A stretch of DNA of 64,000 nucleotides from Bacteroidaceae bacterium (GCA_017529865.1 JAFXNA010000016.1:30327-94326), one strand, 5' to 3'; shown: positions 15,539 to 24,518, numbered from the stretch's first letter. Notes: a model not told the origin generated them from the sequence alone. Numbers and translations are program-made.

Positions 15539-18082
15539 TTACTTCTTAATACTGTCATCGTCTTTGTTGCCATAGTGCGATTCCGCATACTGGCCATAAT
15601 TGCCATAGCTTCCGTAGTTACCATAGCTGTACTTGCCATAACTTCCATAACCATAACGGCCATACTTACCATAACGGCCATAACCATAATAATAGCCGTT
15701 CTTGCGACGTGACATGTCGATGCCATTCAAGATGACACATGGATTAGGTAATTTCTGCTCTTTTGCCAAAGTGTTGAGAAGCCCCACTGCTGACTTATGT
15801 GTGTAATCCGCTCTACATACAAAGACAGTGATGTCTGCGTGTTGACCTATCTGGAGAGTGTCTGTTACTATTCCCACAGGAGCTGTATCGAAAATCACAT
15901 AATCGTATTGAGCACGAAGCATATCAACAATCTGATGAAAATTATCACGGGCCAACAGTTCTGTGGGGTTCGGTGGCACTGGACCTGCTAAAAGGAGATC
16001 GAGGTTAGCGTTCACACCAGAATTCAGAATTTGGGCATTGAGTGCCGTCTGAGAGACTTCATCAAGTGTCAGGAGTGGTGTAATACCTTTAGACTGTTCA
16101 GAGATGTCGAAAAGACGTCCCAATGCCGGCCTGCGGATATCAAGACCACAAAGAATGACCTTCTTACCCAATAAGGCAAACGAAACAGCAAGGTTGGCAG
16201 CATTGAAGGTTTTACCTTCACTAGAAATACTTGAGGTAAAGAGAATCACCTTTTGGTCACCTTGCAACATAAACTGGATATTGGTACGCATGGAGCGGAA
16301 TATCTCATCAATCTGATTATTCTTATTGGCTTGAACAACAATGCCCGCCTTGTCCTTGACATTTTCTGAAGCGATTGCCACATCGGCAATGATAGGCAGG
16401 TCAGTTAGACGAGCCAAGTCTTCATGCCCCTCTATCTTGTAACGGAACAACGAAATGATCCATAAACATAAAGCAGGAATCAAGAAACCAAGAAGGACGG
16501 CAGACAGCAGGATAATCAAATTCTTCGGACTGACTTTACCCTCATTGAGCGGTTCATCAACCAGCTTTCCATTATCTGCTGTTGCAGCCAGAGCGATACT
16601 GTTCTCTTCACGTTTCTGAAGCAGCAACATGTAGAGTGTGGATTTGACATCCTGCTGGCGTCCAACCTGATTAAGAACACGCTCCTGAATTGGTGCTGCC
16701 GACACACGACCTTGGAACTTGGCAAACTGTGACTGGATACCCTGACGTCGTATATCAGCTGAACTGCGAGCTTGGAGCAAAGCTGTTTGGATACTTCTCT
16801 GCAATTCATCTATGGTCGCAGTCAATGTCTTTACCTGTGGAGCCTCTTCGCTAGCCGACATCAACAGGCGGTTACGGTCCTGGACAGCCTGATTATAATT
16901 GTTGATAAGACTGGTCGTGGCCCCATCGGACACTCCTACGTTCGAAGGGATGATCTGGTATTTATTACCGGGATTGTTGACATATTCGCGCATGTAGTCA
17001 AGCATTTGTACTTGGGAGTTTGCTTCGGAGAGACGGGCAGAGAACTCATTAGACATCTGTACCGACTGGGAAGCATCGGAAAGTGAGGTTACTGCATTCT
17101 GCTGCTTAAACTGCTGTATCTTTTCCTCAGTGCTTCCTAATTCCTTATCTATCTTGACCATGCGGTCATTGATAAATTCCTCCGTACGCATGGCTACCTC
17201 ATTCTTTTCTGCATTGGCCTGACGATTGTAGCAGATGGAGAGTTGGCGTAGTACATCCACCCCTCTTCGATAGTTATTATCTTTGAGTGTCAACAATGCA
17301 ATGTCAGTACGTTTCGTTGTAGGTTTAATGGTCAACCTGGAAAGGTACGAGGTGGCAACTTGCATGGGAGGACTGATAGTGACTATGTACACTTGTCCTT
17401 CCTCAAGCTTCTTGCCCGGGACTGCAGTCATCGTCAACGTGCCAAGGCGAGTCTTTATAGTATCAGGAAGTGATTTGGCACGGTGTTGAAAAGGGATAGG
17501 ATCACCTGCTCCTGCTTTCAGGGTACCGGAAATCATATAGTTTGTTCCCTCACGCCATACTTCCATCTTCAACCACTGACTACTCTCCAAGTAAGCAATG
17601 TCGAGAGAATCGAGATGTTCTGGATCAAGGTCAATGCTAAAAGGCTGATTCTTATAGACAATAACATCTTTGAGACCATCCTCACGACGGTACTCTGTGT
17701 AAAGCTTCAGGTCTTTCACCACATCACGAAGGAGAATACGTGAACGCAGGACTTCAACTTCATTTTCAATACCCGATGAATTACTCAAGTATCCCAAATC
17801 TTCAACATCGGACAACATTTGGGATGCACTTTTCTTCTTACCGTCATTATTCTTAACCAGCATACGAGCCGATACTTGATAAACAGGCTCTGCATAATGC
17901 AAATAAATGATAGCACCTAAAACGCAGATGATAAGGGATAGTAAAAACCAGTGCCAGTTGAGCACTAATGCAGAGAAGATTGTCTGGAAATTCAGACGAA
18001 AACGTCTACCGCCACTAGCAGTATTATCTTCAGCTAATAATTCCTCGAGGTCTTCGAGGGAGATTTTCATTTCTTGTGACAT
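15539..18082 (-). CDS. Wzc-type polysaccharide co-polymerase/tyrosine autokinase
   Basis: This 847-aa inner-membrane protein has a first membrane span at about residues 38-60, a periplasmic Wzz domain, a long coiled-coil part (about 270-480), a second span (ILLSAVLLGFLIPALCLWII, about 510-530) and a cytoplasmic BY-kinase domain: Walker A SSISSEGKTFNAANLA, Walker A' VILCGLDIRRP, Walker B DYVIFDTAPVGIV. The tail (last 50 residues) is a Tyr/Gly tract with about 16 tyrosines, far more than the usual cluster. The family controls chain length and export through cyclic autophosphorylation with the Wza channel. Pairing with an ABC exporter rather than Wzx/Wzy in this window is notable, though a flippase could lie outside it. 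Confidence 0.92.
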   Translation of the reverse strand: MSQEMKISLEDLEELLAEDNTASGGRRFRLNFQTIFSALVLNWHWFLLSLIICVLGAIIYLHYAEPVYQVSARMLVKNNDGKKKSASQMLSDVEDLGYLSNSSGIENEVEVLRSRILLRDVVKDLKLYTEYRREDGLKDVIVYKNQPFSIDLDPEHLDSLDIAYLESSQWLKMEVWREGTNYMISGTLKAGAGDPIPFQHRAKSLPDTIKTRLGTLTMTAVPGKKLEEGQVYIVTISPPMQVATSYLSRLTIKPTTKRTDIALLTLKDNNYRRGVDVLRQLSICYNRQANAEKNEVAMRTEEFINDRMVKIDKELGSTEEKIQQFKQQNAVTSLSDASQSVQMSNEFSARLSEANSQVQMLDYMREYVNNPGNKYQIIPSNVGVSDGATTSLINNYNQAVQDRNRLLMSASEEAPQVKTLTATIDELQRSIQTALLQARSSADIRRQGIQSQFAKFQGRVSAAPIQERVLNQVGRQQDVKSTLYMLLLQKREENSIALAATADNGKLVDEPLNEGKVSPKNLIILLSAVLLGFLIPALCLWIISLFRYKIEGHEDLARLTDLPIIADVAIASENVKDKAGIVVQANKNNQIDEIFRSMRTNIQFMLQGDQKVILFTSSISSEGKTFNAANLAVSFALLGKKVILCGLDIRRPALGRLFDISEQSKGITPLLTLDEVSQTALNAQILNSGVNANLDLLLAGPVPPNPTELLARDNFHQIVDMLRAQYDYVIFDTAPVGIVTDTLQIGQHADITVFVCRADYTHKSAVGLLNTLAKEQKLPNPCVILNGIDMSRRKNGYYYGYGRYGKYGRYGYGSYGKYSYGNYGSYGNYGQYAESHYGNKDDDSIKK

Positions 18083-18087
18083 ATTTA

Positions 18088-18678
18088 TTAATTTTTCATT
18101 TTCAATTCTTCGCTCTCCGTCAGATAGCGGAGATGTTTACTTGGTACGTCAATGATGGCAGGAGCAATCTCTCTGCCCATAGGTAATACCACACATCGAA
18201 CACCTCCTATCCGTTTGATCTTGCCAACAACGCCAGCAAATTCTCCCTCAATGATCTGCACAGTCCGACTGGGTTTACAGGCATAGTTCAAATTATCGAG
18301 AAAAATTATCTTTTCGTTTTCCCGGGCAGTCACTCGCTTGTAATCCTCCATTTGCTTATCGGGAATGTACAGAACTTCGTGGCGACGGTCGTATTTCTCA
18401 TCGTATACAGGATGCATAACAAACCGCAGCGGTTCGAACAACTCGAGGTTACTTTTGAGACGCACTAAGTTTGTAAATGTGGAACGAACGAAGATGTAAT
18501 TTAACAGACATGGCGCAAAGTCCATCTTTGTCATATTGACCTTGATGAAGCCAAGCGGCACGTATGTCTCATCGACTTCATCCTGCATATTAAGGCGTTC
18601 CATCATCGTCTCCAATCGTGAAAGGCTAGAGTTTCGTATACGCATGGGAAACCAGTGGAGACTGCTTTTAGTAAACAT
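18088..18678 (-). CDS. UpxY-type transcription antiterminator (NusG-like)
   Basis: The frame extends to a TTG at 18711, but the ATG at 18678 is preferred: it follows a Gly/Ala-rich purine stretch (AAAGGAGGGAGG) and gives a 196-aa product starting MFTKSSLHWFPMRIRN. The NGN-like part includes ETMMERLNMQDEVDETYVPL and LLNYIFVRST; the C-terminal KOW-like part has VQIIEGEFAGVVGKIKRIGGVRCVVLPM. UpxY proteins, known from Bacteroides capsule operons, let polymerase pass leader terminators in their own operon. Its place as first gene of a long surface-glycan operon, 6 bp before the kinase gene, matches that role. Confidence 0.88.
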   Translation of the reverse strand: MFTKSSLHWFPMRIRNSSLSRLETMMERLNMQDEVDETYVPLGFIKVNMTKMDFAPCLLNYIFVRSTFTNLVRLKSNLELFEPLRFVMHPVYDEKYDRRHEVLYIPDKQMEDYKRVTARENEKIIFLDNLNYACKPSRTVQIIEGEFAGVVGKIKRIGGVRCVVLPMGREIAPAIIDVPSKHLRYLTESEELKMKN

Positions 18679-18680
18679 CG

Positions 18681-18800
18681 TCACAGCCTCCCTCCTTTCG
18701 AGTGAAGACAAACTCTTGGGGTCACCACAAAAGTGAATGCGGAGACAGCGAAAAAGCTTTCATAAAATCTTGTCCGTAATGTACTGAACTCAAGTGACAT
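18681..18800 (-). CDS. Possible leader ORF overlapping the antiterminator start
   Basis: A 39-codon frame starts at an ATG at 18800 in the mRNA leader (MSLEFSTLRTRFYESFF...) and stops with TGA at 18683-18681, two bases before the antiterminator ATG at 18678. Its end overlaps the ribosome-binding region, so translation could couple to the antiterminator gene. Nothing in the peptide is recognised and it may be chance. Confidence 0.25.
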   Translation of the reverse strand: MSLEFSTLRTRFYESFFAVSAFTFVVTPRVCLHSKGGRL

Positions 18801-18819
18801 ATCGTGACAATTCCATCTT

Positions 18820-18836
18820 AATCCCTTAAAGGGATT
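18820..18836 (-). promoter_or_regulatory. Palindromic hairpin at the 5' end of the polysaccharide mRNA
   Basis: AATCCCTTAAAGGGATT is a near-perfect palindrome (6-8 bp stem) starting a few bases after the likely transcription start. A hairpin at this place is where an UpxY/RfaH-type factor could be recruited to the paused complex; that function is inferred. Confidence 0.5.
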
Positions 18837-18846
18837 TAGATTTTTG

Positions 18847-18854
18847 CAAAGGTA
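18847..18854 (-). promoter_or_regulatory. Promoter -7 box of the polysaccharide operon
   Basis: On the minus strand this reads TACCTTTG, the Bacteroidetes TAnnTTTG -7 element, followed by GC. Transcription would start near 18840, giving a leader of about 160 nt before the antiterminator ATG at 18678. Confidence 0.75.
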
Positions 18855-19003
18855 CGAAATTATCATGAATTTAGCATCAAAAAAGCAGAAAAAAAAGCAT
18901 ACAATACTTCTTTTTCCAGTTATTTACATAGAATTTGACTTGGTCCATGATTGCACAAACAATATTTAGGGACCTATTATTCATGAGTTAACGTGAATTC
19001 GAT

Positions 19004-19020
19004 GAGACTTTAGTTCGACG
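19004..19020. repeat. ACTTTAGTTCGACG element, copy 1
   Basis: GAGACTTTAGTTCGACG differs by one base from the core of the 25-bp inverted repeat at 31518-31542/32022-32046, and shares ACTTTAGTTCG with 47202-47215 upstream of mutY. No TAnnTTTG box follows at the expected distance in this copy. Confidence 0.6.
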
Positions 19021-19070
19021 AACAACAAAACGAGTAAACTCAACAGATAACATAGGTGACCACCCTCAAC

Positions 19071-19148
19071 TAACATATGTTCAAGAGTCAGGGAACATAT
19101 GTTCAAGAATCAAAGAACATATGTTCATCACCGCTCGAACATATGTTC
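19071..19148. promoter_or_regulatory. Four palindromic operator-like sites at exact 22-bp period
   Basis: GAACATATGTTC, a perfect 12-bp palindrome, occurs at 19093-19104, 19115-19126 and 19137-19148, with a one-base variant (TAACATATGTTC) at 19071-19082. Start-to-start spacing is 22, 22 and 22 bp, two helical turns, so bound dimers would lie on one DNA face. Spacers are not conserved (AAGAGTCAGG, AAGAATCAAA, ATCACCGCTC), which separates this from a simple tandem repeat. It lies between the DUF2795 gene terminator and the polysaccharide promoter, about 220-300 bp upstream of the latter. Confidence 0.85.
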
Positions 19149-19240
19149 ATAAAAAGGGGTGGTAAAATGATTATATTTTACGCATTTGTCTTCCGTTTTC
19201 TTTATTATAATTCATCGAGCTGACATTAAGTTAAAGGGGA

Positions 19241-19276
19241 GAAAAAAAACGATGCGACATTGCTGTCACATCGTTT
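19241..19276 (-). terminator. Intrinsic terminator of the DUF2795 gene
   Basis: On the minus strand an 8-bp stem AAACGATG/CATCGTTT, extended by TGACA/TGTCG around a GCAA loop, is followed by a run of eight T residues. It starts 9 bp after the stop codon. Confidence 0.85.
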
Positions 19277-19285
19277 CTGTTTCTA

Positions 19286-19507
19286 TTAATACTCTTCTTC
19301 GTCCCAAAGGAAATCCTCTTTGGATGGGTAGTCCGGCCATATCTCTTCGATGTTCTCGTATACGTCGCCTTCGTCTTCGATTTCCTGTAAGTTCTCGAGT
19401 ACCTCCAGTGGTGCTCCCGATCGGATTGCATAGTCTATCAATTCGTCTTTGGTTGCTGGCCAAGGAGCATCCTCCAGTTTAGTTGCCAATTCCAGTGTCC
19501 AATACAT
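19286..19507 (-). CDS. DUF2795 family protein
   Basis: This 73-aa acidic protein reads LEDAPWPATKDELIDYAIRSGAPLEVLENLQEIEDEG and ends EEIWPDYPSKEDFLWDEEEY, the typical DUF2795 pattern (WPATKDELIDYA and VLENL). The family is small, widespread in Bacteroidetes and of unknown function. It is a single-gene unit with its own promoter (19563-19570) and a strong terminator. Confidence 0.85.
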   Translation of the reverse strand: MYWTLELATKLEDAPWPATKDELIDYAIRSGAPLEVLENLQEIEDEGDVYENIEEIWPDYPSKEDFLWDEEEY

Positions 19508-19562
19508 AGGCAGATGCTTTTGTGGTTTATGGTAATTTAGGTTATTGATTTCTTTTGAGCCG

Positions 19563-19570
19563 CAAAATTA
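19563..19570 (-). promoter_or_regulatory. Promoter -7 box of the DUF2795 gene
   Basis: TAATTTTG on the minus strand, with TTG (in GCTTGCCG) about 19 bp upstream as a -33 element. Confidence 0.65.
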
Positions 19571-19645
19571 CAATAAATATTTGTAACGGCAAGCGTTTTT
19601 ATGAAAAATTTTACCTACATTCGCATTTTTTTTACATAATAGGCA

Positions 19646-19679
19646 AATAAGGTATCCAGCAAGTGCCGAATACCTTATT
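19646..19679 (-). terminator. Terminator hairpin after the GH31 gene
   Basis: A perfect 10-bp stem AATAAGGTAT/ATACCTTATT with a 14-nt loop lies 50 bp after the GH31 stop codon. There is no long U tract on the minus strand, so efficiency is uncertain. Confidence 0.6.
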
Positions 19680-19729
19680 ATTTATTAAGAAAGGGGCAGT
19701 AATTGATGCCCTTCATTTGAGGTGTTACA

Positions 19730-22054
19730 TCAGAATCGTACAGTGGTCTTTGCTCCTCGGTAGTCGACGGTCTTTTGCTGACCATCGGGCAGAACAACGG
19801 TGAACTTACGCGATTGGAGCATGCCTGGATAACTGCCTTGACGGGCACCGATGGTGAGGGTGCGACTCTTGTCGCTCCAATCGAAGGTGATGGTGGCGTA
19901 TGTACCCTTCTCATAGTTGTAGCTGTCGCCTTCGTCCTCATAGAGCATGAACCGCCCGTTAGCTCCTGGGTAGACGCGCAGTTCGAGGTTGTCCCATGAC
20001 TTCTCGCCTACATACTGCATTTCCGGTCCAAGTGGCAGGATGCCGCCTGCACGTACAAACATCGGTACACGATCGAAGGATGTCTGCAGTTCTACGTTCT
20101 GTCCTCCTTGGTAGCGACGGCCTGTCCAGAAGTCGTACCACTCGGCACCCTTCGGCAGGTACTTGGTTGCGGTTTTGGTGGCAGTGAAGTCGACTGCTCC
20201 TGTAGCGCCGCCATCGGTTGCATTCTGACGGTTCCAGCCTGTCATCTCATTGGTGCGGATAATGCGTTCCTCGGTGTATTGTGGACTGACAATCGGACAG
20301 GCAAGGATGCTGTGGCCAAACATGAACTCATCGGTCATATCCCACACCTGCTTGTCGGCAGCAAAGTCAGCAAAGAGCGGACGCATGTAGCTGTCGTTGT
20401 TGGAGGTTACCTGCCAAGCAAGGCTATAGAGATAAGGAATGAGACGATAGCGCAAACGGATCTGCTTCTCGATAGCATCATATACTGGCTCACCTTTCTT
20501 TCCGAACTGCCAGATCTCGCGTGGTGCATCGGCACCATGACTGCGGAATACAGGACAGAACAAACCATACTGCATCCAGCGCACATAGAGTTCCTGGAAC
20601 TGTGGGTTGCGTGGTGCAGAGCCACCTCCACGAGTATTGTAAGATCCACAGAAGAAGCCACCGATATCAGTGTTGAAGTTGGGGTTGCCTGTCAGTGTGT
20701 AGCTCAATCCTGCAGGTACTTGCTTACGCAGCATGTCCCATGATGAGTTGACGTCGCCACTCCACATGTTGGAACCATAGTGCTGCTGTCCGGCATAGGA
20801 AGAGCGGGTCATAATGAATACACGCTTGCCACGGTCGTCCTTACGCTGTGACTGATAGATGCCTCGAACGGTCTCCAATGGGAAGGCATTGCGCAGTGAG
20901 CGCCATGTACCGCCCGTCACAGGATGAGCATAGTCGCTCTCCTTGGGATTGAAGAAGTCGGGATCGGTAGAGTCCATCCACCAAGCATCCGTACCATAGT
21001 CGTAGAGAGTCTTGAGGTATTTCCAGTAAATGTCGCGAGCCACAGGACTGAAAGCGTCGTAGACCTTCACACCTGAGGGGTACTTCATGTCGGGTGGCCA
21101 AACATGTGAGATTCCACTCTGAGGCCATGTCTCGATAGGCAGCAAGAGGCCTTTCTCGTCCAACTCGCGGAACTGCTGAGTCATCGGTCCAAAGCTTGCC
21201 CAAATACTAATCATGAAGTGTGCATGTTTCTTGTGAACATTATCTATCATCTGCTTGCCATTGGAGAAATCCTCTGCAAGGAAATCCATTGCATTCCACA
21301 GATAGTTGCTTCCCCAATACTGCCAGTCTTGAATGATACCATCGAGGGGCACTTGCAACTCACGATACTGGTCGACGATGCCCTCGGTCTCGCGGGCTGT
21401 CTTATAGCGTTCCTTCGACTGCCAGTAGCCGAACGTCCAGAGCGGGAACATCGGTACATCGCCTGAAAGGTAGCGCATCTGGGCAATCACTCCGTCGGCA
21501 GAGCCGCCATACATAAAGTAATAGTCGACGCCATCGCCTACCTCGGCATCGAAGGTCATTCCGTTGGCATTATCTTCGAAAAGGGTTGGTGAATAGTTCT
21601 CCCAATAGATACCCCAGCCCTTAATAGACTGCAGTACATTCATGAAGTCCTCGAGATTGGACTGCTCCATGCGTTTGCTCTCACCACGGCGGTTCATCTT
21701 ACCATTCTGGATGGTACCAAGTCCGTAGATGGCCTCATCTTTATCGAGAGTGAAGGTCTGGCGTGCTTCCTTGACATCGCAGTTCTTCTCTTGAAGCAGC
21801 ACGGTTCCTTTGGCAGTGAGGAAGGTAAGGTTGCCCTGAGCGTCCTGCTTGATGGTAAGTTCTTTGCTCTTCCATTGGCCATTAGAGGCAGACCAACCTT
21901 TATCCATTGGCTTTGCGGTTACAACAAGTGTTTTCGTAGGTTGTCCTTTGACTACATGTACAATCGAGGGCGTAAAGAACTCAATCTTCACGTCCTGTGC
22001 CCAACTGACTGTTGTTGTCAGCAGCGCACCTAAAACGAATAGAGTTTTCTTCAT
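19730..22054 (-). CDS. GH31 glycoside hydrolase (alpha-xylosidase/alpha-glucosidase type)
   Basis: This 774-aa protein has a Sec signal peptide (MKKTLFVLGALLTTTVSWAQ), an N-terminal beta-sandwich, and a catalytic barrel with the GH31 markers: PLDGIIQDWQYWG, DAWWMDSTDPDFF (nucleophile Asp in WMDSTDPD) and MWSGDVNSSWDML (acid/base Asp in SGD). The C-terminal part has the proximal and distal beta domains (RVPMFVRAGGILPLGP, LYEDEGDSYNYE). GH31 enzymes of this type release alpha-xylose or alpha-glucose from oligosaccharides, probably in the periplasm. The STDPD context is close to enzymes called alpha-xylosidase in Bacteroidetes, but substrate is not proven. It has its own promoter, divergent from pckA. 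Confidence 0.88.
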   Translation of the reverse strand: MKKTLFVLGALLTTTVSWAQDVKIEFFTPSIVHVVKGQPTKTLVVTAKPMDKGWSASNGQWKSKELTIKQDAQGNLTFLTAKGTVLLQEKNCDVKEARQTFTLDKDEAIYGLGTIQNGKMNRRGESKRMEQSNLEDFMNVLQSIKGWGIYWENYSPTLFEDNANGMTFDAEVGDGVDYYFMYGGSADGVIAQMRYLSGDVPMFPLWTFGYWQSKERYKTARETEGIVDQYRELQVPLDGIIQDWQYWGSNYLWNAMDFLAEDFSNGKQMIDNVHKKHAHFMISIWASFGPMTQQFRELDEKGLLLPIETWPQSGISHVWPPDMKYPSGVKVYDAFSPVARDIYWKYLKTLYDYGTDAWWMDSTDPDFFNPKESDYAHPVTGGTWRSLRNAFPLETVRGIYQSQRKDDRGKRVFIMTRSSYAGQQHYGSNMWSGDVNSSWDMLRKQVPAGLSYTLTGNPNFNTDIGGFFCGSYNTRGGGSAPRNPQFQELYVRWMQYGLFCPVFRSHGADAPREIWQFGKKGEPVYDAIEKQIRLRYRLIPYLYSLAWQVTSNNDSYMRPLFADFAADKQVWDMTDEFMFGHSILACPIVSPQYTEERIIRTNEMTGWNRQNATDGGATGAVDFTATKTATKYLPKGAEWYDFWTGRRYQGGQNVELQTSFDRVPMFVRAGGILPLGPEMQYVGEKSWDNLELRVYPGANGRFMLYEDEGDSYNYEKGTYATITFDWSDKSRTLTIGARQGSYPGMLQSRKFTVVLPDGQQKTVDYRGAKTTVRF

Positions 22055-22104
22055 AATAAATGGGTTGTTTACTTTTATTTTTAGTTAGTTTCTGTTTCCG
22101 TTTG

Positions 22105-22112
22105 CAAAGATA
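22105..22112 (-). promoter_or_regulatory. Promoter -7 box of the GH31 gene
   Basis: TATCTTTG on the minus strand, 50 bp before the start codon. Confidence 0.7.
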
Positions 22113-22260
22113 GTAATAATTTATAATTTATAATGTACAATGTACAATAAAATGCGCAAAATTGCCAAATGAGTGTAGCAATGAGCGTCAAAAAAGAGAA
22201 AAGTGAAGAGTGAAAAGTGAAAAAAGGTGAATGGTAAATGGTCGAATGGTAAATAATTCG
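22113..22260. other. AT-rich divergent spacer between GH31 gene and pckA
   Basis: No gene. It contains simple repeats (TAATTTATAATTTATAATG, then GTGAAGAGTGAAAAGTGAA and AATGGTAAATGG units) between the two promoters. Similar short AT-rich repeats lie upstream of other promoters in this window. Confidence 0.5.
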
Positions 22261-22268
22261 TACCTTTG
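22261..22268 (+). promoter_or_regulatory. Promoter -7 box of pckA
   Basis: TACCTTTG, about 98 bp before the pckA start codon, implying a leader of about 90 nt. Confidence 0.7.
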
Positions 22269-22365
22269 TATTGATTTTTAGGATTTGCGGACGAGTGCCG
22301 CCCAAAATGGCACTTGCAATCACCCAAAAAGAGATTAATTTTTAATAACTTAAAGCATATAAAAA

Positions 22366-23979
22366 ATGGCAGCATTAGACTTAACTAAGTACGGCATCAC
22401 AGGTTCAACCGTGATTGCACACAATCCTTCATTCGAGGAACTTTACAAGGCAGAAGTTGACCCATCACTCACTGGTTATGAGGTAGGTCAGGAAACTGAG
22501 CTTGGCGCAGTAAACGTGATGACAGGTGTCTTCACAGGTCGTTCACCTAAGGACAAGTACATCGTTGACGATGCTCAGAGCCACGATAAGGTATGGTGGA
22601 CTACTGAGGGTTACAAGAACGACAACCACCCAATGACAGAAGAAGTATGGGCTAAGGTAAAGGACATCGCTATCAAGGAGCTTTCAAACAAGCAGCTTTA
22701 TGTAGTTGACGCATTCTGCGGCGCAAACGAAGCAACTCGTCTTGCTGTACGTTTCATCGTAGAGGTAGCTTGGCAGGCACATTTCATCAAGAACATGTTC
22801 ATCCAGCCAACTGAAGCTGAACTCGCTACATTCGAGCCAAACTTCGTTATCTTCAATGCATCAAAGGCAAAGGTTGAGAACTACAAGGAACTCGGCCTTA
22901 ACTCAGATACTTGTGTTGCATTCAACACAACCAGCCGTGAGCAGGTAATCATCAATACTTGGTACGGTGGTGAAATGAAGAAGGGTATGTTCTCAATGCA
23001 GAACTACTACCTCCCACTTCAGGGCATCGCTTCAATGCACTGCTCAGCTAACACCGACATGGAAGGCAAGAACACTGCTATCTTCTTCGGTCTTTCAGGT
23101 ACAGGTAAGACTACCCTTTCAACCGATCCTAAGCGTCTGCTGATTGGTGACGATGAGCACGGATGGGATGACGAAGGAGTATTCAACCTCGAAGGTGGTT
23201 GCTACGCTAAGGTTATCAACCTGTCAAAGGAGAACGAGCCTGACATCTATGGTGCTATCAAGCGCAACGCTCTCTTGGAGAACGTAACTGTAGACAAGGA
23301 CGGTAAGATTGACTTCGCAGACAAGAGCGTAACAGAGAACACTCGTGTCAGCTACCCAATTGACCACATCAACAACATCGTAAAGAAGGTTGCAGGCAAG
23401 AGCGCAGGTCCAGCTGCAAAGAACGTCATCTTCCTCAGCGCAGATGCATTCGGTGTACTGCCTCCAGTATCTATCCTGACTCCTGAGCAGACTCAGTACT
23501 ACTTCCTCTCTGGTTTCACTGCAAAGTTGGCAGGTACAGAGCGTGGTATTACTGAACCAACTCCTACCTTCTCTGCTTGCTTCGGCCAGGCATTCCTCGA
23601 GCTGCACCCAACAAAGTATGCTGAGGAACTCGTAAAGAAGATGCAGAAGAGTGGCGCAAAGGCTTACCTCGTAAACACTGGTTGGAACGGAACAGGCAAG
23701 CGTATCTCTATTCCTGACACTCGTGGTATCATCGACGCTATCCTCGATGGTTCAATCCTCAAGGCTGAGACCAAGAAGATTCCATTCTTCGACTTCGAAG
23801 TACCAACAGCTCTGCCAAACGTAAACCCAGCTATCCTCGATCCTCGCGACACTTACGCAGATCCTAAGACTTGGGAAGAGAAGGCAAAAGACCTCGCTGG
23901 TCGCTTCATCAAGAACTTCGACAAGTACACCACTAACGAAGCTGGTAAGGCTCTCGTTGCTGCTGGTCCAAAGCTCTAA
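22366..23979 (+). CDS. pckA: Phosphoenolpyruvate carboxykinase (ATP)
   Basis: This 537-aa protein makes oxaloacetate from PEP and CO2 (or the reverse) with ATP/ADP. Visible motifs are the kinase P-loop [29 protein letters not shown] upstream of it, [10 protein letters not shown] for metal and substrate binding, and [13 protein letters not shown]. Its length fits the ATP-dependent family. In Prevotella and relatives it is a central enzyme for CO2 fixation on the way to succinate. Codon use differs visibly from its neighbours (strong bias to a few codons such as AAC, AAG, TTC and GGT), as expected for a very highly expressed gene. It is followed by a strong terminator. Confidence 0.97.
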   Translation: MAALDLTKYGITGSTVIAHNPSFEELYKAEVDPSLTGYEVGQETELGAVNVMTGVFTGRSPKDKYIVDDAQSHDKVWWTTEGYKNDNHPMTEEVWAKVKDIAIKELSNKQLYVVDAFCGANEATRLAVRFIVEVAWQAHFIKNMFIQPTEAELATFEPNFVIFNASKAKVENYKELGLNSDTCVAFNTTSREQVIINTWYGGEMKKGMFSMQNYYLPLQGIASMHCSANTDMEGKNTAIFFGLSGTGKTTLSTDPKRLLIGDDEHGWDDEGVFNLEGGCYAKVINLSKENEPDIYGAIKRNALLENVTVDKDGKIDFADKSVTENTRVSYPIDHINNIVKKVAGKSAGPAAKNVIFLSADAFGVLPPVSILTPEQTQYYFLSGFTAKLAGTERGITEPTPTFSACFGQAFLELHPTKYAEELVKKMQKSGAKAYLVNTGWNGTGKRISIPDTRGIIDAILDGSILKAETKKIPFFDFEVPTALPNVNPAILDPRDTYADPKTWEEKAKDLAGRFIKNFDKYTTNEAGKALVAAGPKL

Positions 23980-24008
23980 GACAACACAGGGTTACGACAT
24001 ATTTATGC

Positions 24009-24045
24009 GAAAGGCGACATCCAATTGGGTGCCGCCTTTCTTTTT
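24009..24045 (+). terminator. Intrinsic terminator of pckA
   Basis: Stem GAAAGGCG/CGCCTTTC (with inner pairs around CATCCAATTGGGTG) followed by TTTTT. Confidence 0.9.
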
Positions 24046-24068
24046 ATCCGCATATCTTATTTCACACT

Positions 24069-24518
24069 TTAACTTAGAGTTGCAACCATTCTCTGAATAG
24101 TAGTCTTCACAAGTTCACAAACAGCAGTCTTGCTCAAGTATGCTAAACCAGCTATCGTCTCGTCGTCGTAACGGTAGACAATAGTCTTATCGCCATCGTA
24201 TGTATAATTTGCTGCATCATCATCATCCTGATAATCTTCCCAAGCATATTTTGCAATCTGCTTTGTAGGATAGACAGTAGTCAGTGCCATAGCTGTGCAC
24301 TTGCCATTAGCAAATGTGGCTTCACCGATGAAGGTTACTAAACCTGCGTTCTGAACGTTAACAGACTCCTGATACTTGTAATAGTTGTCTTGATTAATCT
24401 CCTGCTGTTGTTGTTGGTTGTTGCCACCACCATTGTCGTCATCGTCATCACTACCGCAAGCGGTGAAAGTAAGTGTAGCTGCAAGAAGCATCATACACAT
24501 GTACATGAATTTTTTCAT
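24069..24518 (-). CDS. Small lipoprotein of unknown function
   Basis: This 149-aa protein has a lipoprotein signal (MKKFMYMCMMLLAATLTFTACGSDDDDD) with the acidic Asp run after the Cys, which in Bacteroidetes acts as a lipoprotein export signal for the cell surface, then a Gln-rich linker. The remaining 100 residues are a compact domain I do not recognise. It converges on pckA and has its own promoter at 24587-24594. Confidence 0.75.
   Translation of the reverse strand: MKKFMYMCMMLLAATLTFTACGSDDDDDNGGGNNQQQQQEINQDNYYKYQESVNVQNAGLVTFIGEATFANGKCTAMALTTVYPTKQIAKYAWEDYQDDDDAANYTYDGDKTIVYRYDDETIAGLAYLSKTAVCELVKTTIQRMVATLS

Larger units (their letters stand above)
18855..19240. other. Long upstream region of the polysaccharide operon
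   Basis: About 390 bp with no gene. It holds the four-palindrome array (19071-19148), the ACTTTAGTTCGACG element (19004-19020) and AT-rich DNA next to the promoter. The size and content suggest a control region for the polysaccharide operon. Confidence 0.7.

Noticed and set aside
19071..19148. Evenly spaced repeats considered as a CRISPR array
   Set aside because: The repeats are 12-bp palindromes with 10-bp spacers, far too short for CRISPR, and no cas genes are present.
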